Shown here: positions 1 through 12,240 of the stretch, piece by piece | Layout: each line of letters opens with the position of its first letter | Numbering within the stretch: the stretch's first letter is position 1 | DNA from: Balaenoptera acutorostrata | Lineage: Eukaryota > Chordata > Mammalia > Artiodactyla > Balaenopteridae | Length of the DNA: 64,000 nucleotides | NCBI RefSeq assembly: GCF_949987535.1 | Contig: NC_080074.1 | Span: 39,725,641 to 39,789,640 of the forward strand | Direction: 5' to 3' | The notes under the pieces: generated by a model | The model's database searches: none | Told to the model about the DNA's origin: nothing | The model's input: only the letters and a program-made list of their open reading frames with translations | Position numbers and translations under genes: made by a program

Positions 1-870
1 GAATGGACAGCTGTTTTCTATGCTCATGGAACTTACTAATGGGGAAGTCAAATATTAGTCAGATAATCACATGAATGAGCATACATTTATATTCTAACAC
101 ATGTGCTATGAGGAAGTAAAACAATTCTATGAAAACCTGACCCAACATGAGAGGCTCAAGAAGGACTTATCTGAAAAAAAAGTGGCTTGAGCTGAGAAAT
201 GAAGGTGAAATAGAGGTAACAAGCTGAAGAATGGGAGAAGAATATTACTAGTAGAGAGAACAACAGTATTGTGAGAATCTTGTGAGCCCTCTAGAAAATC
301 AATCAATCAGTCAATCAATCAATCAATGCCACTGGAATGCAGGGATTGAGGAAAAGAGTAGAGTGAGGTTAAGCTGGAGACATAGATAGGAGCCAAACCA
401 CAGAAGCCTTTGAGGGTTATGTTCATTATTTTGGTCTCTATTAAAACAACAATGGTAAGTCCCTGAAGGGATGGGAGTTGGGCACAGAGAGGAGGTAACG
501 TACTCAAAATTGTATAAAATATTTCTCTGGCTGCAATATAATAAACTGATGAAAGAGGTAGAGTGGACATGGAGAGACCAAATAGAATGACTTTGCAGGA
601 GTTCAGGCTAGAGAAAATGGTACTGTGGACTAAAGCAGTGGCAGTAGAAAAGGAGAAAAGTGGATGGATTCACAAGATATCTAGGAGATAAATTTGACAA
701 GACTTGTTATGGGGTTTAGACATGTTGAACTTATGAACTCTTTGAGACAAACAAGTAAAGATATTGAATAGGCAATTGAGCGTATGCGTCAGGAGGTCAG
801 AGGTCTGGTCTGGATGCATAAATCTGGGAACCATTAGCAAATTGATGAAAACTGAGCCATGGATATGGAA
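1..870 (-). repeat. L2 LINE fragment, antisense, decayed
   Basis: Purine-rich sequence with the wording of an antisense L2 LINE, such as the stretch around 360-480 and the loci near 590-640 and 780-830. It is very diverged and no open frame survives. A short CAAT-type tandem tract lies within it at 298-328. The same family resumes at about 1800. The family call is by remembered consensus and the edges are approximate. Confidence 0.55.
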
Positions 871-1397
871 AATACTGTCTAGAGAGAGAATATGTGATAA
901 ACACAAAGATGTGTGTTTGTGATGCTTCAGCATCTGCCTCAGCTGAGAGAACCTCCTCACTGGACCTCATGCCTTTTCTGGGCACCTCATTTCTGGTAAA
1001 TGAGTAAGGCAGGCGTATGGGGCTCAGCCACATTAATCCAATGGTGGATGCATCCATGATTCAAAATGCCCTCCCCTCCACTCTCAGGTTGGCCAAAGCT
1101 TTGTTAGGACGGTGTCAAAGTTCAAATGCTTTCTCACATCTTAACCTTCCTTCCCCAGGTGTTGATTCATAATGAACGTCTTGTACCCCAAACTCTATCA
1201 TGACAACATCTGACCTAGAGGACCCAACCAATAAAAAAAGCACAAAATGAAAAGGGGAAAATGCTTAGAACTAACTAATAAGAGAAGGTTAAATCTGCAA
1301 AGTAACAGAGAAGGAAATGTTAGAAAGTAAGATTGAAAACCTTGATAACATGCGGTCCCGGGAACCAAAATAAACATGTTTCAAGAAACAAATAGTG
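871..1397. other. no recognised feature
   Basis: Moderately AT-rich sequence between the L2 remnant and a SINE. Short chance open frames occur in several frames with no family resemblance. I recognise no repeat, exon or RNA gene. Confidence 0.4.
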
Positions 1398-1740
1398 TGG
1401 ACTTCCCTGGTGGCGCAGTGGTTAAGAATCCGCCTACCAACACAGGGGACACAAGTTCAAGCCCTGGTCCGGGAGGATCCTGCATGCCATAGAGCAACTG
1501 AGCCCGTGCACCACAGCTACTGAGCCTGCACTCTAGAGCCCGCGAGCCAAAACTACTGAGCCCGTGTGCCGCAACTACTGAAGCCCGCACACTTAGAGCC
1601 ACAACAAGAGAAGCCACCGCAATGAGAAGCCCATGCACCACAATGAAGAATAGCTCCTGCTCGCCACAACTAGAGAAAACCCACATGCAGCAACGAAGAC
1701 CCAATGCAGCCAAAAATTTATTAATTAATTAATTAATTTT
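1398..1740 (+). repeat. CHR-type SINE (tRNA-Glu derived)
   Basis: The head reads acttccctggtggcgcagtg, with an A-box-like start and a diverged B box (gttcaagccc) near 1454. The long body of 'gagcccgtgcaccacaac'-style units ends in an A-rich TTAATTAA-type tail. It is more diverged than the copies at 28903 and 62923, and no convincing target-site duplication remains, so it is probably one of the older SINE copies here. Confidence 0.9.
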
Positions 1741-1799
1741 TTTTAAAAAAAGAGTGAGTTAGAGATGAGAAAATGAACTCACCAAATAATGAAAACTCT

Positions 1800-2615
1800 T
1801 TAGATTTAAAGAAATGGAAAAGATTGAAAGGAGCTGGAGAGGGAACATGGGAGTCAAGAAAAGGTTGTTGCTTTTAAGATGGAAAATGCATGAACAGGTT
1901 TAAATGTAAATGGAAATAATCCAGTTGAGAAGGATATGCTGAATAAATAGCAGAGTGGAGCTGGAGAGGAGGAAGTGATAATGTGAGATTTCTGATAAGG
2001 CATGAAGGGATGAGATTCAAAACACAGGTGAAGAGATTGGCCCAAAATGATCAGAAGACTATATCCTATACTAACACAGGAGGGAAAGAGAAGATCATGG
2101 GTAGAGATGGAACTGTATGAATTTGGTAGTAGGAAGCTGAGGGAGTTCCCATCTGATGCCTTCTATTTTCTTCAGGAAGTAGGAGGTGAAGTCATCTGCT
2201 GAGAATGAGGAGGAGTTAAGAATATTTAAAGTTTGACTAGAATGTAGAATGTTTAAAACAATTTTTGAAAATACAGGGAGAGAATTTACCAGGGAAACAT
2301 GGAAGAATTGGCAGACTTAAAGAATCCAATGTATTGGAACCAATCTGTCTGATACATGACTTTTTGGCAGTGCCAGGCTGTTCAGTTGTAGGTATAGAGA
2401 ATGCACATAGATGCAGTCATCCAGAGTTGGGCTTTTGCCAGATAAATTTTAAAAATCAATGTTTAAGAGACGAAGGCACAAGGTAATTAACAGTATTGGT
2501 GAGAGTGTCATTCAAATAAAGGACTGTGGGATCTAAATTAAACAATGATGGTGAAAAAATGAAAAAAGATAAGTAGGTGGGAGCTGATGGACTGGGAGAA
2601 AGTAAAGGGGCTACC
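1800..2615 (-). repeat. L2 LINE fragment, antisense
   Basis: Continues the antisense L2 signal seen at 1-870 in the expected order (3' part to the left, more 5' part to the right). The segment at 2140-2230, around the text cccatctgatgccttctatt, resembles the antisense L2 coding region. It is heavily mutated. The SINE at 1398 and about 500 bp of unassigned sequence lie between the two pieces. Confidence 0.55.
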
Positions 2616-2617
2616 AC

Positions 2618-2765
2618 ATTAGAGCAATACTTCTCCAGATCTGAGGATCTTGTTAATATGCAGAATATGATTCAAGTATGGAGGGGGGCCTGAGATTCAG
2701 CATTTCTAACGAGTTCCAAGTTAATGTGATACTGCTGATCTAAGGACCAGACTTTGAGTAGCAAG
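2618..2765 (+). mobile_element. MER5A-like hAT non-autonomous DNA transposon
   Basis: Contains the typical internal phrases cctgagattcagcatttcta and a terminal part reading gaccagactttgagtagcaa. The left terminal repeat is decayed. Assigned by memory of the MER5A consensus. It is too short to code for anything. Confidence 0.65.
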
Positions 2766-5761
2766 GCATTAGAAGTTCAAAGAGGATCAAAAGTAGTTTT
2801 GAATTTGAGAATGTGAGAGAGAAAGAGAGAATGAATCACAAGAAAGCAGAAGCAATGGGGAAAAAGCAGTGGACAATGTATCAGAAAAAGAAAGAAGCAG
2901 AAACCAAGGAAAGCTGAGGCATTAAAATTTGAGAGGACCAATGGATGCCCACTTCTGTGGGTGGGCAAATGACAAGGTTACCAAAGATGCTATTAGATCA
3001 CTAGAGCTGCAGTAGCTGAACACCGAACAATGAAGAATGAGATTCCATGAAGGACATTCTGTATAGCTGCTAAGGAGGCTCCCTTTATTGCTGTTCAGCC
3101 CCTCACATCTTTCCAGAAAATCCCCATTCACATGACGTTGCCTAAATGACTCTGTCTTGGCCACCTGAGCAAATCGAACTAAAGGAGATGCATTGCTGTC
3201 CTGGTCAGCTAGGTTGTAGTTCAGTATGGGAAGGATACCCACACTATTACTAGGAAAGCAAAAAGGCAAGACTGGTCTTTAAAAACAACTATTTGAATTA
3301 GAATTTTAAGATGAAATTCCCAGAGTCCCAAAAGATAGAGTAGGTGATTAAAAAGAAAAAAATTGTAGTGTTTTGGAATTAAACATATGTGAACGGTAAG
3401 GAAGGGAAAAAGAAACTGTTAGAACTTCTAGAAAGAAAGATCCTACTCTGACTTAAGAGAAGACTTTTAAATCTACAGGGTTCAAACGAGCTTATCTAAC
3501 CTTAGGCTCAGGTGATATAGATGGGTCCACAAAATCCATTTTTCTATCCCTGCCTATGAACCAACTGTTCCCGAGAAATTGTAACTTGCCTTCTAAAGAG
3601 TTCGTGAGTAAGCAGCTAAAGATTCCCTCAAATGCTGAGTGGAATCAACCATCTGGGCTTGTATTCAAACAGCAACAAAATAATAAAAATGATAAATGAA
3701 AATAATATTTGTCATTCAAAGTGAATTGATCCAACTCAAGCTTAGGAGAAAAAACAAGGTCAGATGAAACAAATACTGATAATATTTCATTTTATTGTAA
3801 AAATGTGTACTTAATGTCTGATTTTCTTTAAATCTTGTTCTGTGTAATGACTCTTGCTTGGAAATGTAGTGATTAGATACTAGCAAATGTTTGTTTTGAA
3901 GACAGAGTTCTAACTTTTTATGGAAGGGAAACAACAATTGAACAGATAAACAGGCTACAACCATGACTTCACACCATACTTCAAAAATTAAACTCTCTAG
4001 ACCACAAGCAAGCCCGCTTACATAGGCACAGGTAAGTAATAAGTGTATATAATAAGCAGCAATGTCACAAGTTTTCTGGAAGAGTATTTAGGCAGTAGCG
4101 AGCAGCACTGTGTTAACTGCCCTTGCAAACCTGAAATCTCTAATGAGATGACAAATGGCACAAACATAAGAGGATTTATTTGCTATTCAACATTAGCTTA
4201 ATTGCATCAACCTGAATAAATGAGAAATATAGTCATTTCTGGCACCAGGACCCACTGGTAAACATGGGAAGCAATAGGTTTTTCTGAAACTCTACAAATC
4301 ACATAAGCTAGGCAAATGCCCATTCCCTGGTTAGTCTTGTACACCTGTACATTTTTGGACAGAAGTCACTATTTAATATAAACCAGAAATTTATTCCTCA
4401 ATAAGTATAACAATACTTGAAACTGGCCACAGATGATTCTGGGAAGAATATCTGTGGTAGCTGGGCAAAAAGGAGCTGATTACCTAGATTCTTGCACACA
4501 TGAAAAATTTGATTGTCGTAACTACTCAGCCCAATTTAGAAAGAAAAGCTTTTCCATATCATCAAGTGACTTAGTTCTTTGTTAAATTAGAGAGACCTTA
4601 CCTTGGCAGAAGACTAGACACATGACATTCTCAGTGCTGTGTTAGTCATTGTGTAATGGCATCACTCAATTCCAGGGGATTCACTGATATAAAGTTTAAT
4701 CCAAAAGAAAAAAAAAATTTAAGGGCAGAAGTCTGCCCTAAAATGAAAAAGCTGCAGGTTTAGTAGGTTTGGGGCACGAAGATATAGAAGAAAAAGCTTA
4801 TTGGCTCTCTCTCTTGCTCCATTTCTTACATACGATTCAAAATAATCACTATGCTTTTTGTTTGGTGGCTTTTGCTTTTTAACCTCTTAATAAATTACCT
4901 GATGCTTTAGCTCATCATGTACCCAAAATAGGGATCATAAATCAAAATACCTACAGGGGTTAGGCAGATAAAGCAAAGGAGTTAGGTCATTCTTCTGTCA
5001 AGTTTAAGAAAATATGCAGCGGTGAGAACTTGGCAACTTGTACAGTACATGACCCATTGAAGGGTCTTAGTATTTACTTACCTCCACTCAGTTGTCACAT
5101 GCAGAAATGCAGGCTGAGTGTTGCCAGATGTTCCAAATTTTCAAGATAAACTGTAAATCTGAATTTTTATGTGCTGTCTCCTGGATATTAAATTTGGCAA
5201 CGATTCGAACATTGTTTGGAAATGCATGGGGACTTCTAACTGAGATGGTTTAGTGAGTTCATAAATTACCACGCCCTCTTTGTTCCAAACCCTCAGCCAT
5301 GATTGGAAATGTATTAAAAGGTAACAGCATTAAGACATTAGCTCGGTGCAAAATCAAGATAAGTATCTCCACAGGCCAGAAACAGAACAGAAAGGCCATG
5401 CGGTGAGCAAGACTCAGGCAGATGAGCAGCCAGAGCCACGCACCCTGCCTGAAGCTGCAGCTGGGTTGGAAACACCATGCACGTATAGGATGCTTAAAAA
5501 ACAACTCACTTGCTGCTAGGGGCTGTGGTTTATTAGGAAGTATTGGATCTGAGAAAGGAGGAGAAAAAAGACACAGCCCGAAGACCAGAAACTGATTCAA
5601 AGCCCCCCTAGCTCCATAACTATATTTGTACTGTCCCCAATACTACTATGGATCGGGAGCCCCAAAACAAAACAACTTTAGAGATTTTATCCATTTTGTC
5701 TACCAAACCAATATGATAATGCCCTAATCACACAAGCTTTTTCGTTAATATACTCAATTAT
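2766..5761. other. about 3 kb with no recognised gene
   Basis: AT-rich single-copy-looking sequence. Open frames here (for example 2922-3269 minus and 5259-5600 minus) are short, lack family similarity that I can see, and have no splice or codon signature that would mark them as exons. A short A-run occurs near 4709. Confidence 0.45.
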
Positions 5762-6884
5762 TTACTCAACAACTATTTATCGGGCAGCATGACATGCTAG
5801 GCAGTATTCTCGGTGCTGGAGAAAAAGGAATGAACAAAACAAACTCCAGGCATATTGCGGTTACATTCTAACTGCAGGGGAGAGGGCAGTGTGGGAAACA
5901 GATTGCAAATACACAGAAGAATATATAATATGTCAGAGGGTAAAAGTATTGTACTATGAAGAAAAAGTAAACTAATGTAAGGAGGAAGAAGAGCACCAAA
6001 GTGGAAAGAAGTTCTTTTATAGAGAGTGCCGGAGAAGAACCAGTGAGAAGGTGATATCTGAAGGAGTCAGCCATATAGATATGCAGGGGACAAGTGTCCA
6101 AGGCAGATGGCACAAGGAGTTCAAAGGCTTTAAGGCAGGAGCACATGTTCAAAGAACAGCAAGGAAACTAGTGTGACAAGAGTGGAGTGAGCAAAGAAGA
6201 GAGGTAAAAGCAAAGGTTGGAACTGGAGCAGAAGCCCAGTTAGATCACATAGAGCCTTCTGTACCATTTAAGTTCTTTGGCTTTTACTCCCAAGTGAGAT
6301 GAGAGGCCACTGGAGGATTTTGAGGAGATGGGTGATATAATGTGACTTATATATTGAAAAATCAGTACAACAGCCTTGTTGAGAAAAGACTGGAGTGAAA
6401 TGTGAAAAGAGGCAAGGAAACAAATTAGAAACCTATTCAAGTAATCCAGGCCAGAGATGATGATGGCTCAGACCAAGGTGAAAGCAGTGGAGCTGGTGAT
6501 AAGTGGTTGAAATATGAATATATGTTGAATAGAGATAAGAGGATTGCTGTTAGATGGAATGGGGAGTGTAAAAGAAAGACGAAAGTCAAAAATGACTCCA
6601 GATTTTTTGGCCTCCTGGAAGCCAGCTGGAAGAATAATATTGCCATTTACTGAAATTGGAAAGTATGTGGAGAGGTTGTGTTTGAGGTTGGCAGTTAGGT
6701 GAGAATAGAGCTGGAGGTTTGGGACATGTTAAGTCTATGGTATAAAGAAAATATCCAAGTGGAAATTTCAAGTAGGAATCCCAAGTGAGAGGTGCAGGCT
6801 ACATATAGAAATTTAGGAGTCGTCAGAGGAATCGTGAAATTTGTATCCATGAGACTAGATGAGATCAGTGAAGGAGAGCATGTA
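5762..6884 (-). repeat. L2 LINE 3' region, antisense
   Basis: Begins with the antisense L2 3' end (attatttactcaacaactat, then gctaggcagtattctcggtg), and continues through the typical antisense text around 6125-6200 (aggcaggagcacatgttcaa) into coding-region sequence by about 6500-6880. This is the best preserved L2 copy in the window. It is interrupted near 6885 by unassigned sequence and resumes at 7263. Confidence 0.75.
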
Positions 6885-7262
6885 GATTTATCCATCAGTC
6901 CATGCAGCACACTCCAGCCATACAGTTTGAGAAGAGTTTAACAAAGGGTCTATTTTAATGGCGTGGCAGATTTTAGGGTAAAGAACAAGGTATAATGCAC
7001 TACCCTAATAGCAGGAAGCCTAAAGGGGTAAAGGGAGCGAGTAGTTACCCGGAACACAGAGGAGGCGGCTGAAGGGAAAGGGCCGCCTGACAAGAGCTGT
7101 AACCTTTAGTCAAGGGAGGTTAACACAGCAGTTAGGAGGATAGAGGAATAAATTCCCCAACTCCACTCTCTTCCCAACCTCCAAGAAGACAAGGGCCAGG
7201 GAATCTGTTGATACAGTGTACTCAAATCACCTCTTAGGGCACAAATCAAAGAAGAGAAGGCA
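6885..7262. repeat. unassigned insertion within the L2
   Basis: About 380 bp separates two collinear pieces of one antisense L2. The sequence is GC-richer than its surroundings (for example ggaggcggctgaagggaaag near 7063) and resembles an old interspersed repeat that I cannot name with confidence. Confidence 0.35.
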
Positions 7263-7365
7263 AATGTGGAGAGGCAAATGAAAGATATTCAGCACAACAG
7301 ACAAACAAGAGACCCAAGAACTGAGTCCTGAAGAATTCCCATTTTAGAGATTGAACAGATGAGTG
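7263..7365 (-). repeat. L2 LINE, antisense, middle piece
   Basis: A short collinear L2 remnant between two insertions. The text near 7320 (ctgagtcctgaagaattccc) fits the antisense L2 coding region. Confidence 0.5.
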
Positions 7366-7757
7366 TGGTAGGCATAATTGTAAAACAGCCCTTATGATTT
7401 CTTCCCCTTGGTGTTCATGCCCTGCATAATTCCCACTCCTTGAGTGTGGGACAAGCCCTGTGACATATTTCTAGCCAGTAGAATATGGCCACAGTCAAGG
7501 TATCTGAGATGTAATTAAGATCCAAAATCAATTTCTTTTGAGTTAATCAAAAGGGAGATCATCTGGTGGGTTTGACTTAATCATATGAAAAGACATAAGG
7601 TGAAGGTGGCTGGGCTCTCCCTGAGGTCAGAGATTCTCCTTATGGTCCTGATGAAGTAAGCAGCCATGTTGGAGATGCCCATACGGCAAGGAATTGTGGG
7701 TGGTCTTCCAGCACCTGAGCATGCTCTTCAGCTGACAACCAGCAAAAAGTCATGATA
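7366..7757 (+). mobile_element. MLT1-type MaLR solo LTR
   Basis: Starts gtgtggtaggcataattg and carries the usual MLT1 interior phrases: gacaagccctgtgacatatt near 7451, and a 'gtaattaagatccaaaatc' segment near 7513. It ends in the 'cagctgacaaccagcaa' region. It sits inside the L2. There are no internal retroviral genes, so this is a solo LTR or LTR fragment. Confidence 0.7.
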
Positions 7758-8335
7758 GCCAAGAAAGTGGTATCCCAGAAGTAAACTGAAGAAAATATTT
7801 CAAGAGAGTAATCCATTGTAAAAAATGCTTCTGATAGTTCATGTAAGATGGTAACGGAGAGCTGATCATTAGAATTTAACAACATGGAGTTAACTGGTAG
7901 CTTTAGCACATAAGTGAGGACAAAAGCCTGATTGAAATGGATCCAAGAGAGGATCGGGGGGAAAGAAGTGAGCTGGTGACCATAAGTAAATTTTTCAGTA
8001 AGTTTTGCTATTATGAGAAGCAAAGAAACATGGCAGTAGCTAGAGAAGACTGTGGGATCAAGAGAAGGTGCTTTCACAATAAGAGCTGTTGTATCACTTT
8101 TGAATACTCACTGGGTATTATCAAATAAAAAGGAAAAATTATTGATGTAGGGAAGAGAGAGAGACTTTGCTAGAATTATGTCCTTAAATAGGCAAGAAGG
8201 GATAGGAATTAATGCAAAAGTGGAATTAGACTTGGACAGAAATGGACAGTGCATACAAAACAATGAGAGGAGTCAGATTATTTGGGTTCAGATACGAAAA
8301 CTAAAGATAGTGTGAGAATAGAAAAGAACAATCTC
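7758..8335 (-). repeat. L2 LINE, antisense, 5'-side piece
   Basis: Continues the L2 interrupted by the MLT1 LTR. Recognisable antisense phrases include gtaagatggtaacggagagc near 7845 and aaagcctgattgaaatggat near 7923. A small chance frame at 7937-8128 belongs to this repeat and is not a gene. Confidence 0.6.
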
Positions 8336-8403
8336 ACTCATAAACATATATGCAAATATTCTGAATTAAATACTAGAAAGTTAAATCCAACCATGTATTC
8401 TTT

Positions 8404-9248
8404 AAACATTTTTGAGGAGATGTAATTCACATATCATAAAATTCACCCTAAGTGTACAATTCAGTCGGTTTTAATATATTCACAAAGTTGTACAACCTCT
8501 ACAACTTCTAGAACATTTTCATCACCCCAATAAGAAATCCCGTATCAGAAGCAGTCACTCCGAGCCCCTACTCCCAGCCCCTGGAAACCACTGATCTACT
8601 TTCTATCTCTATGAATTTGCCTATTCTGGACATTTGCTATTATCCTTATGTGATTGTCTTCTCTCATTTAACATAATGTTTTCAAGGTTCATCCATTGCT
8701 ACTGATACTTGATGCAGCAAGTATCTTTTCCTCTGCTGAACAATATTCTGTTATATGGTTATGCCACATTTGTTTATCCATTCCTCAGTTGATGAACATT
8801 TGGTTTGTTTCCACTTTGGGGCTATTATGAGTAATACTACTATGAACATTTATGAACGAATTTTTGGGTGGACATATGTTTTCAATGTCTATATACCTAG
8901 GAGTAAAATTGTTGAGTCATATAGTAACTCTTATATATAACTTTTTGAGGACCAGCCAAACTCTTTTGCAAAGAGGCTGCACCATTTTACTTTCCCACTA
9001 GAAATGTGCAAGTGTTCAAGTTTCTCTGCATTCTCATCAACACTTATTATTGCTCATCTTTTCCATTATGGCCATCCTAGTGCATGTGAAGTGGTATTTC
9101 ATTGTGGTTTGATTTGTATTTCTCTAATGGCTAGTGATTTTTATCATCTTTCCATATGCTTTTTGGCCATTTATATCTTCTTCAGAGAAATGTCTATTCA
9201 AATCTTATGCCCATTTTTTAATTGGGTCATCTGTCTATTGTCGCTTTG
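8404..9248 (-). repeat. old L1 (L1M class) 3' end, antisense, left part
   Basis: Opens with the antisense 3' UTR of an old mammalian L1 (tgtaattcacatatcataaa, then gtgtacaattcagtcgg), followed by the 3' end of ORF2 read in reverse. It is split by the SINE at 9261 and resumes at 9591. It is old, with many stops in every frame. Confidence 0.8.
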
Positions 9249-9590
9249 TAAGCGTTCTTTTTTTTAATATTTATTTATTTGGTTGCACTGGGTCTTCACT
9301 GCGGCAGGAGGGCTCCTTAGTTGCAGCTCGTGGGCTACTTAGTTGCAGCAGGTGGGCTCCTTTTAGTTGCAGCTCAAGGGCTCCTTAGTTGCAGCTCACC
9401 GGCTCCTTAGTTGCGGCATGTGGACTCCTTAGTTGTGGCATGTGGGCTCCTTAGTTGTGGCATGCGAACTCAGTTGCATCATGCACATAGGATCTAGTTC
9501 CCTGACCAGGGATTGAACCCAGGCTCCCTGCATTGGGAGTGTGGAGTCTTTACCACTGCGCCACCAGGGAATTCCCTATAAGCGTTCTTT
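9249..9590 (-). mobile_element. CHR-type SINE with 12-bp target-site duplication
   Basis: The SINE body is 9261-9578, antisense, with its T-rich tail on the left and the head (ccaccagggaattccct) on the right. The 12-mer taagcgttcttt flanks it at 9249-9260 and 9579-9590 without mismatch, so the boundaries are firm. It inserted into the old antisense L1. Confidence 0.95.
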
Positions 9591-10738
9591 ATGTATTCTG
9601 AATACTAATCCCTTATTTGAAATATAATTTACAAATATCTTCTTCCATTCTGTGGTTTATCTTATCACTTTCTCAATAATGTCTTTTAAAGCTCAAAAGG
9701 TTTTAAGTTGATGCATTCCATTTTTTCTTTCATTGCTTATGTTTTGGTGTCATGCCTAAGAAACCATTACCTAATTCAAGGTCACAAGATTTGTTTCTAT
9801 GTTTTTCTATGAGTTTTATGATTTTAGCTCTTATATGTAGATCACTGACTCATTTTTAATTTCTGTATATGTTGTAAGGTAGGGTTCCAATGTCATTCTT
9901 TTACATGTGGATATCCACTTGTCACAGCAGCATCTGTTGAAAACACCATTCTTTCTTTATTGAGTTGCCTTGACACCCTTGTCAAAAATCAATTGATCCT
10001 AAATGGAACGATTTATATCTATATTCTCAATTCTATTCCATTGATCTATATGTCTATCCTTATGCCAGTACCACACTGCCTTGAGTACTACAGTTTTGTA
10101 GTAAATTTTGAAATCAGGAAATGTGAGTCTCCAACTTTGTTCTTTTTCAAGATTGGCTTGGCTAGTCTGGGACCTTTATATTTATGCATAAATTTAGGAT
10201 TAGTCTGTCAATTTCTTTTTTAAAAAAAGCAGCTGGAATTTTGATAGGGATTGTATTGAATCTGTGGATCAGATTTTGGGAGTATTCCCATCTTAACAAG
10301 TCCTCCAATCCTTGAGCAAAAGATAACTTTTCATTTACTTAGATATTCCTTAGTTTCTTTCAAAAATCCTTTATAGTATTCAGTGTATAAGTATTGAACT
10401 TCTTTTGTAAACTTTATTCCTAATTGTTTTATTCTTTTTGATGCTATTGTAAATGGAATTATTTTCTTAATTTCCTTTTTAATTGTTCATTGCTGGGTAT
10501 ATAGAAATACAATTGATTTTTGTATATTGATCTTATACCCTGCAACCTTGCTGAACTCACTTATTAGCTCTAATAGGTTTTTTTCTTAGTGTGAATTCCT
10601 TAGGATTTCTGTATATAATATCATCATCTGCAGGTATAATTTTACCTCTTCCTTTCCAATCTAGATGCCTTTTATTTCTTTTGCCTAATTGCCCTGACTA
10701 GAACCTCCAGTACAGTATTGAATAGAAGTGAACCATGT
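9591..10738 (-). repeat. old L1 (L1M class) ORF2 part, antisense
   Basis: Resumes the L1 interrupted by the SINE and runs upstream through ORF2 into the reverse-transcriptase region. The text near 10710 (cagtattgaatagaagtg) is the antisense of the conserved PLLFN-type block. No frame is open for any useful distance. Confidence 0.8.
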
Positions 10739-10740
10739 AT

Positions 10741-11458
10741 TTTTTTAATTAACTAATTAATTTTATTGAAGCATAGTTGATTTATAATGTTGTGTTAGTT
10801 TTAGGTATACAGCAAAGTGATTCAGTTATACATACATAGATATCTATTTTTTCAGATTCTTTTCCCTTATAGTTTATTACAAAATATTGAGAATAGTTCC
10901 TTGTGCTATACAGTAGGTCCTTGTTGATTATCTATTTTATATATAGTAGTATGTACATGTTAATCCCAAACTCCTAATTTATCCCTCCCCCGCTTTCCTC
11001 TTTGGTAACCATAAGTTTGTCTTCTATGTCTGTGGGTCTTTTTCTGTTTTGTAGGAACTCATGTTCATTTGTATCATTTTTTTTTTAGATTCCACATATA
11101 AGCGACATCATATATTTGTCTTTGGCTTACTTCACTTAGTATGATAATCTCTAGGTCCATGCATGTTGCTGCAAATGGCATTATTTCATTCTTTTGGCTG
11201 AGTAATATTCCATGGTAAAAAGTTACCACATCTTCTTTACCTATTCATCTGTCGATGAACATTTAGGTTGCTTCCATGTCTTGGTATTGTAAATAGTGTT
11301 GCAATGAACACTGGGGTGCATGTATCTTTTCAAATTATGGTTTTCTGCAGATAGATGTCATGAGTGGTATTGCTGGATCATATGGTAGCTCTATTTTTAG
11401 TTTTTTAAGGAACCTCCATACTGTTTTCCACAGTGGCTATACCAATTTACATTCCCTT
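10741..11458 (-). repeat. younger artiodactyl/cetacean L1 3' end, antisense, 5'-truncated
   Basis: The 3' UTR is on the left (aagcatagttgatttataat; ggtataca cagcaaagtgattcag near 10805), then the ORF2 C-terminal end in reverse up to a break at about 11458, where L1 similarity stops abruptly. Its 3' end matches the subfamily at 13605 and 36681. I see no clear target-site duplication. Confidence 0.85.
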
Positions 11459-11589
11459 TAAAATTCACAATCAAATATGACTTATCTCAGGAACTTAAAG
11501 GCCATTACATATAATAATATAAATTAAAGTAATATATTGAATGAGAAATTTCAAATGATCAATTCAGTATATTTATATAAGGAACACAG

Positions 11590-11810
11590 TATCATGCTTA
11601 CTATGTGCCAGATGGTTGTAAGCACTTTACAAGTATTAATACTCACTGAACCTTTACAATAACCCTATGATTAGGTGCCATCATCCCCTCTATTACACAT
11701 GAGGAAATCAAGCCAGAGTTAATTTCTCCAATATAAGACAGCAGTAAGTGACACAGCTAGAACCTAAACCAGGCAGATTGGTCCAGAGCCCTGTCTCGTA
11801 ACCATCTGGA
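11590..11810 (+). repeat. MIR SINE
   Basis: Carries the MIR sequence of phrases in order: gtgccagatggttgtaagca near 11606, ataaccctatgattaggtgc near 11660, acatgaggaaatcaagccag near 11696, and gacacagctagaacctaaac near 11751. Diverged. Confidence 0.8.
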
Positions 11811-11849
11811 ATGCTGACTCACATATACATTTATTCATCAAGTAGCTTA

Positions 11850-12235
11850 ACGATGAAATTTGAGAAGCTTTCTTTTAAATGTCAGGAATAAGATAGGGAT
11901 GCCAGCTATCACTGCTTCTACTGAACACTTTAGTGTAAGTTCTAATAAATGCAAGTCAATAAAATTTTTTTGGCATAATAATTGGAAAGGAAGAGATGTG
12001 TCATTATTTGTGGAAAATATAGTTGTCTACACAGAAAATTCAATAGCCTCTATATTCAGCCATTACAATTTTTAAAAGCCAGCAGATTTATGAATAAAAG
12101 AGTAACCTACAAAAATTGATGACATGTTCCTAAGCACCAGTAATAATCCATTAGATAATATAACAAAAAATATTCCATTCAAAACAAATACTATAAGATT
12201 TCTAAGAACAGATCTAACAAAAGTTAAACAAGTAG
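11850..12235 (+). repeat. old L1 ORF2 fragment (reverse-transcriptase region)
   Basis: The frame starting near 11860 reads as a degraded L1 ORF2 palm segment. The 'gtcaggaataagatagggatgcc' block precedes the usual 'FADD' neighbourhood, which here is altered to a LFVENIVVYTENS-like stretch, so the catalytic aspartates are lost. A relic only. Confidence 0.6.
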
Positions 12236-12240
12236 GGGAG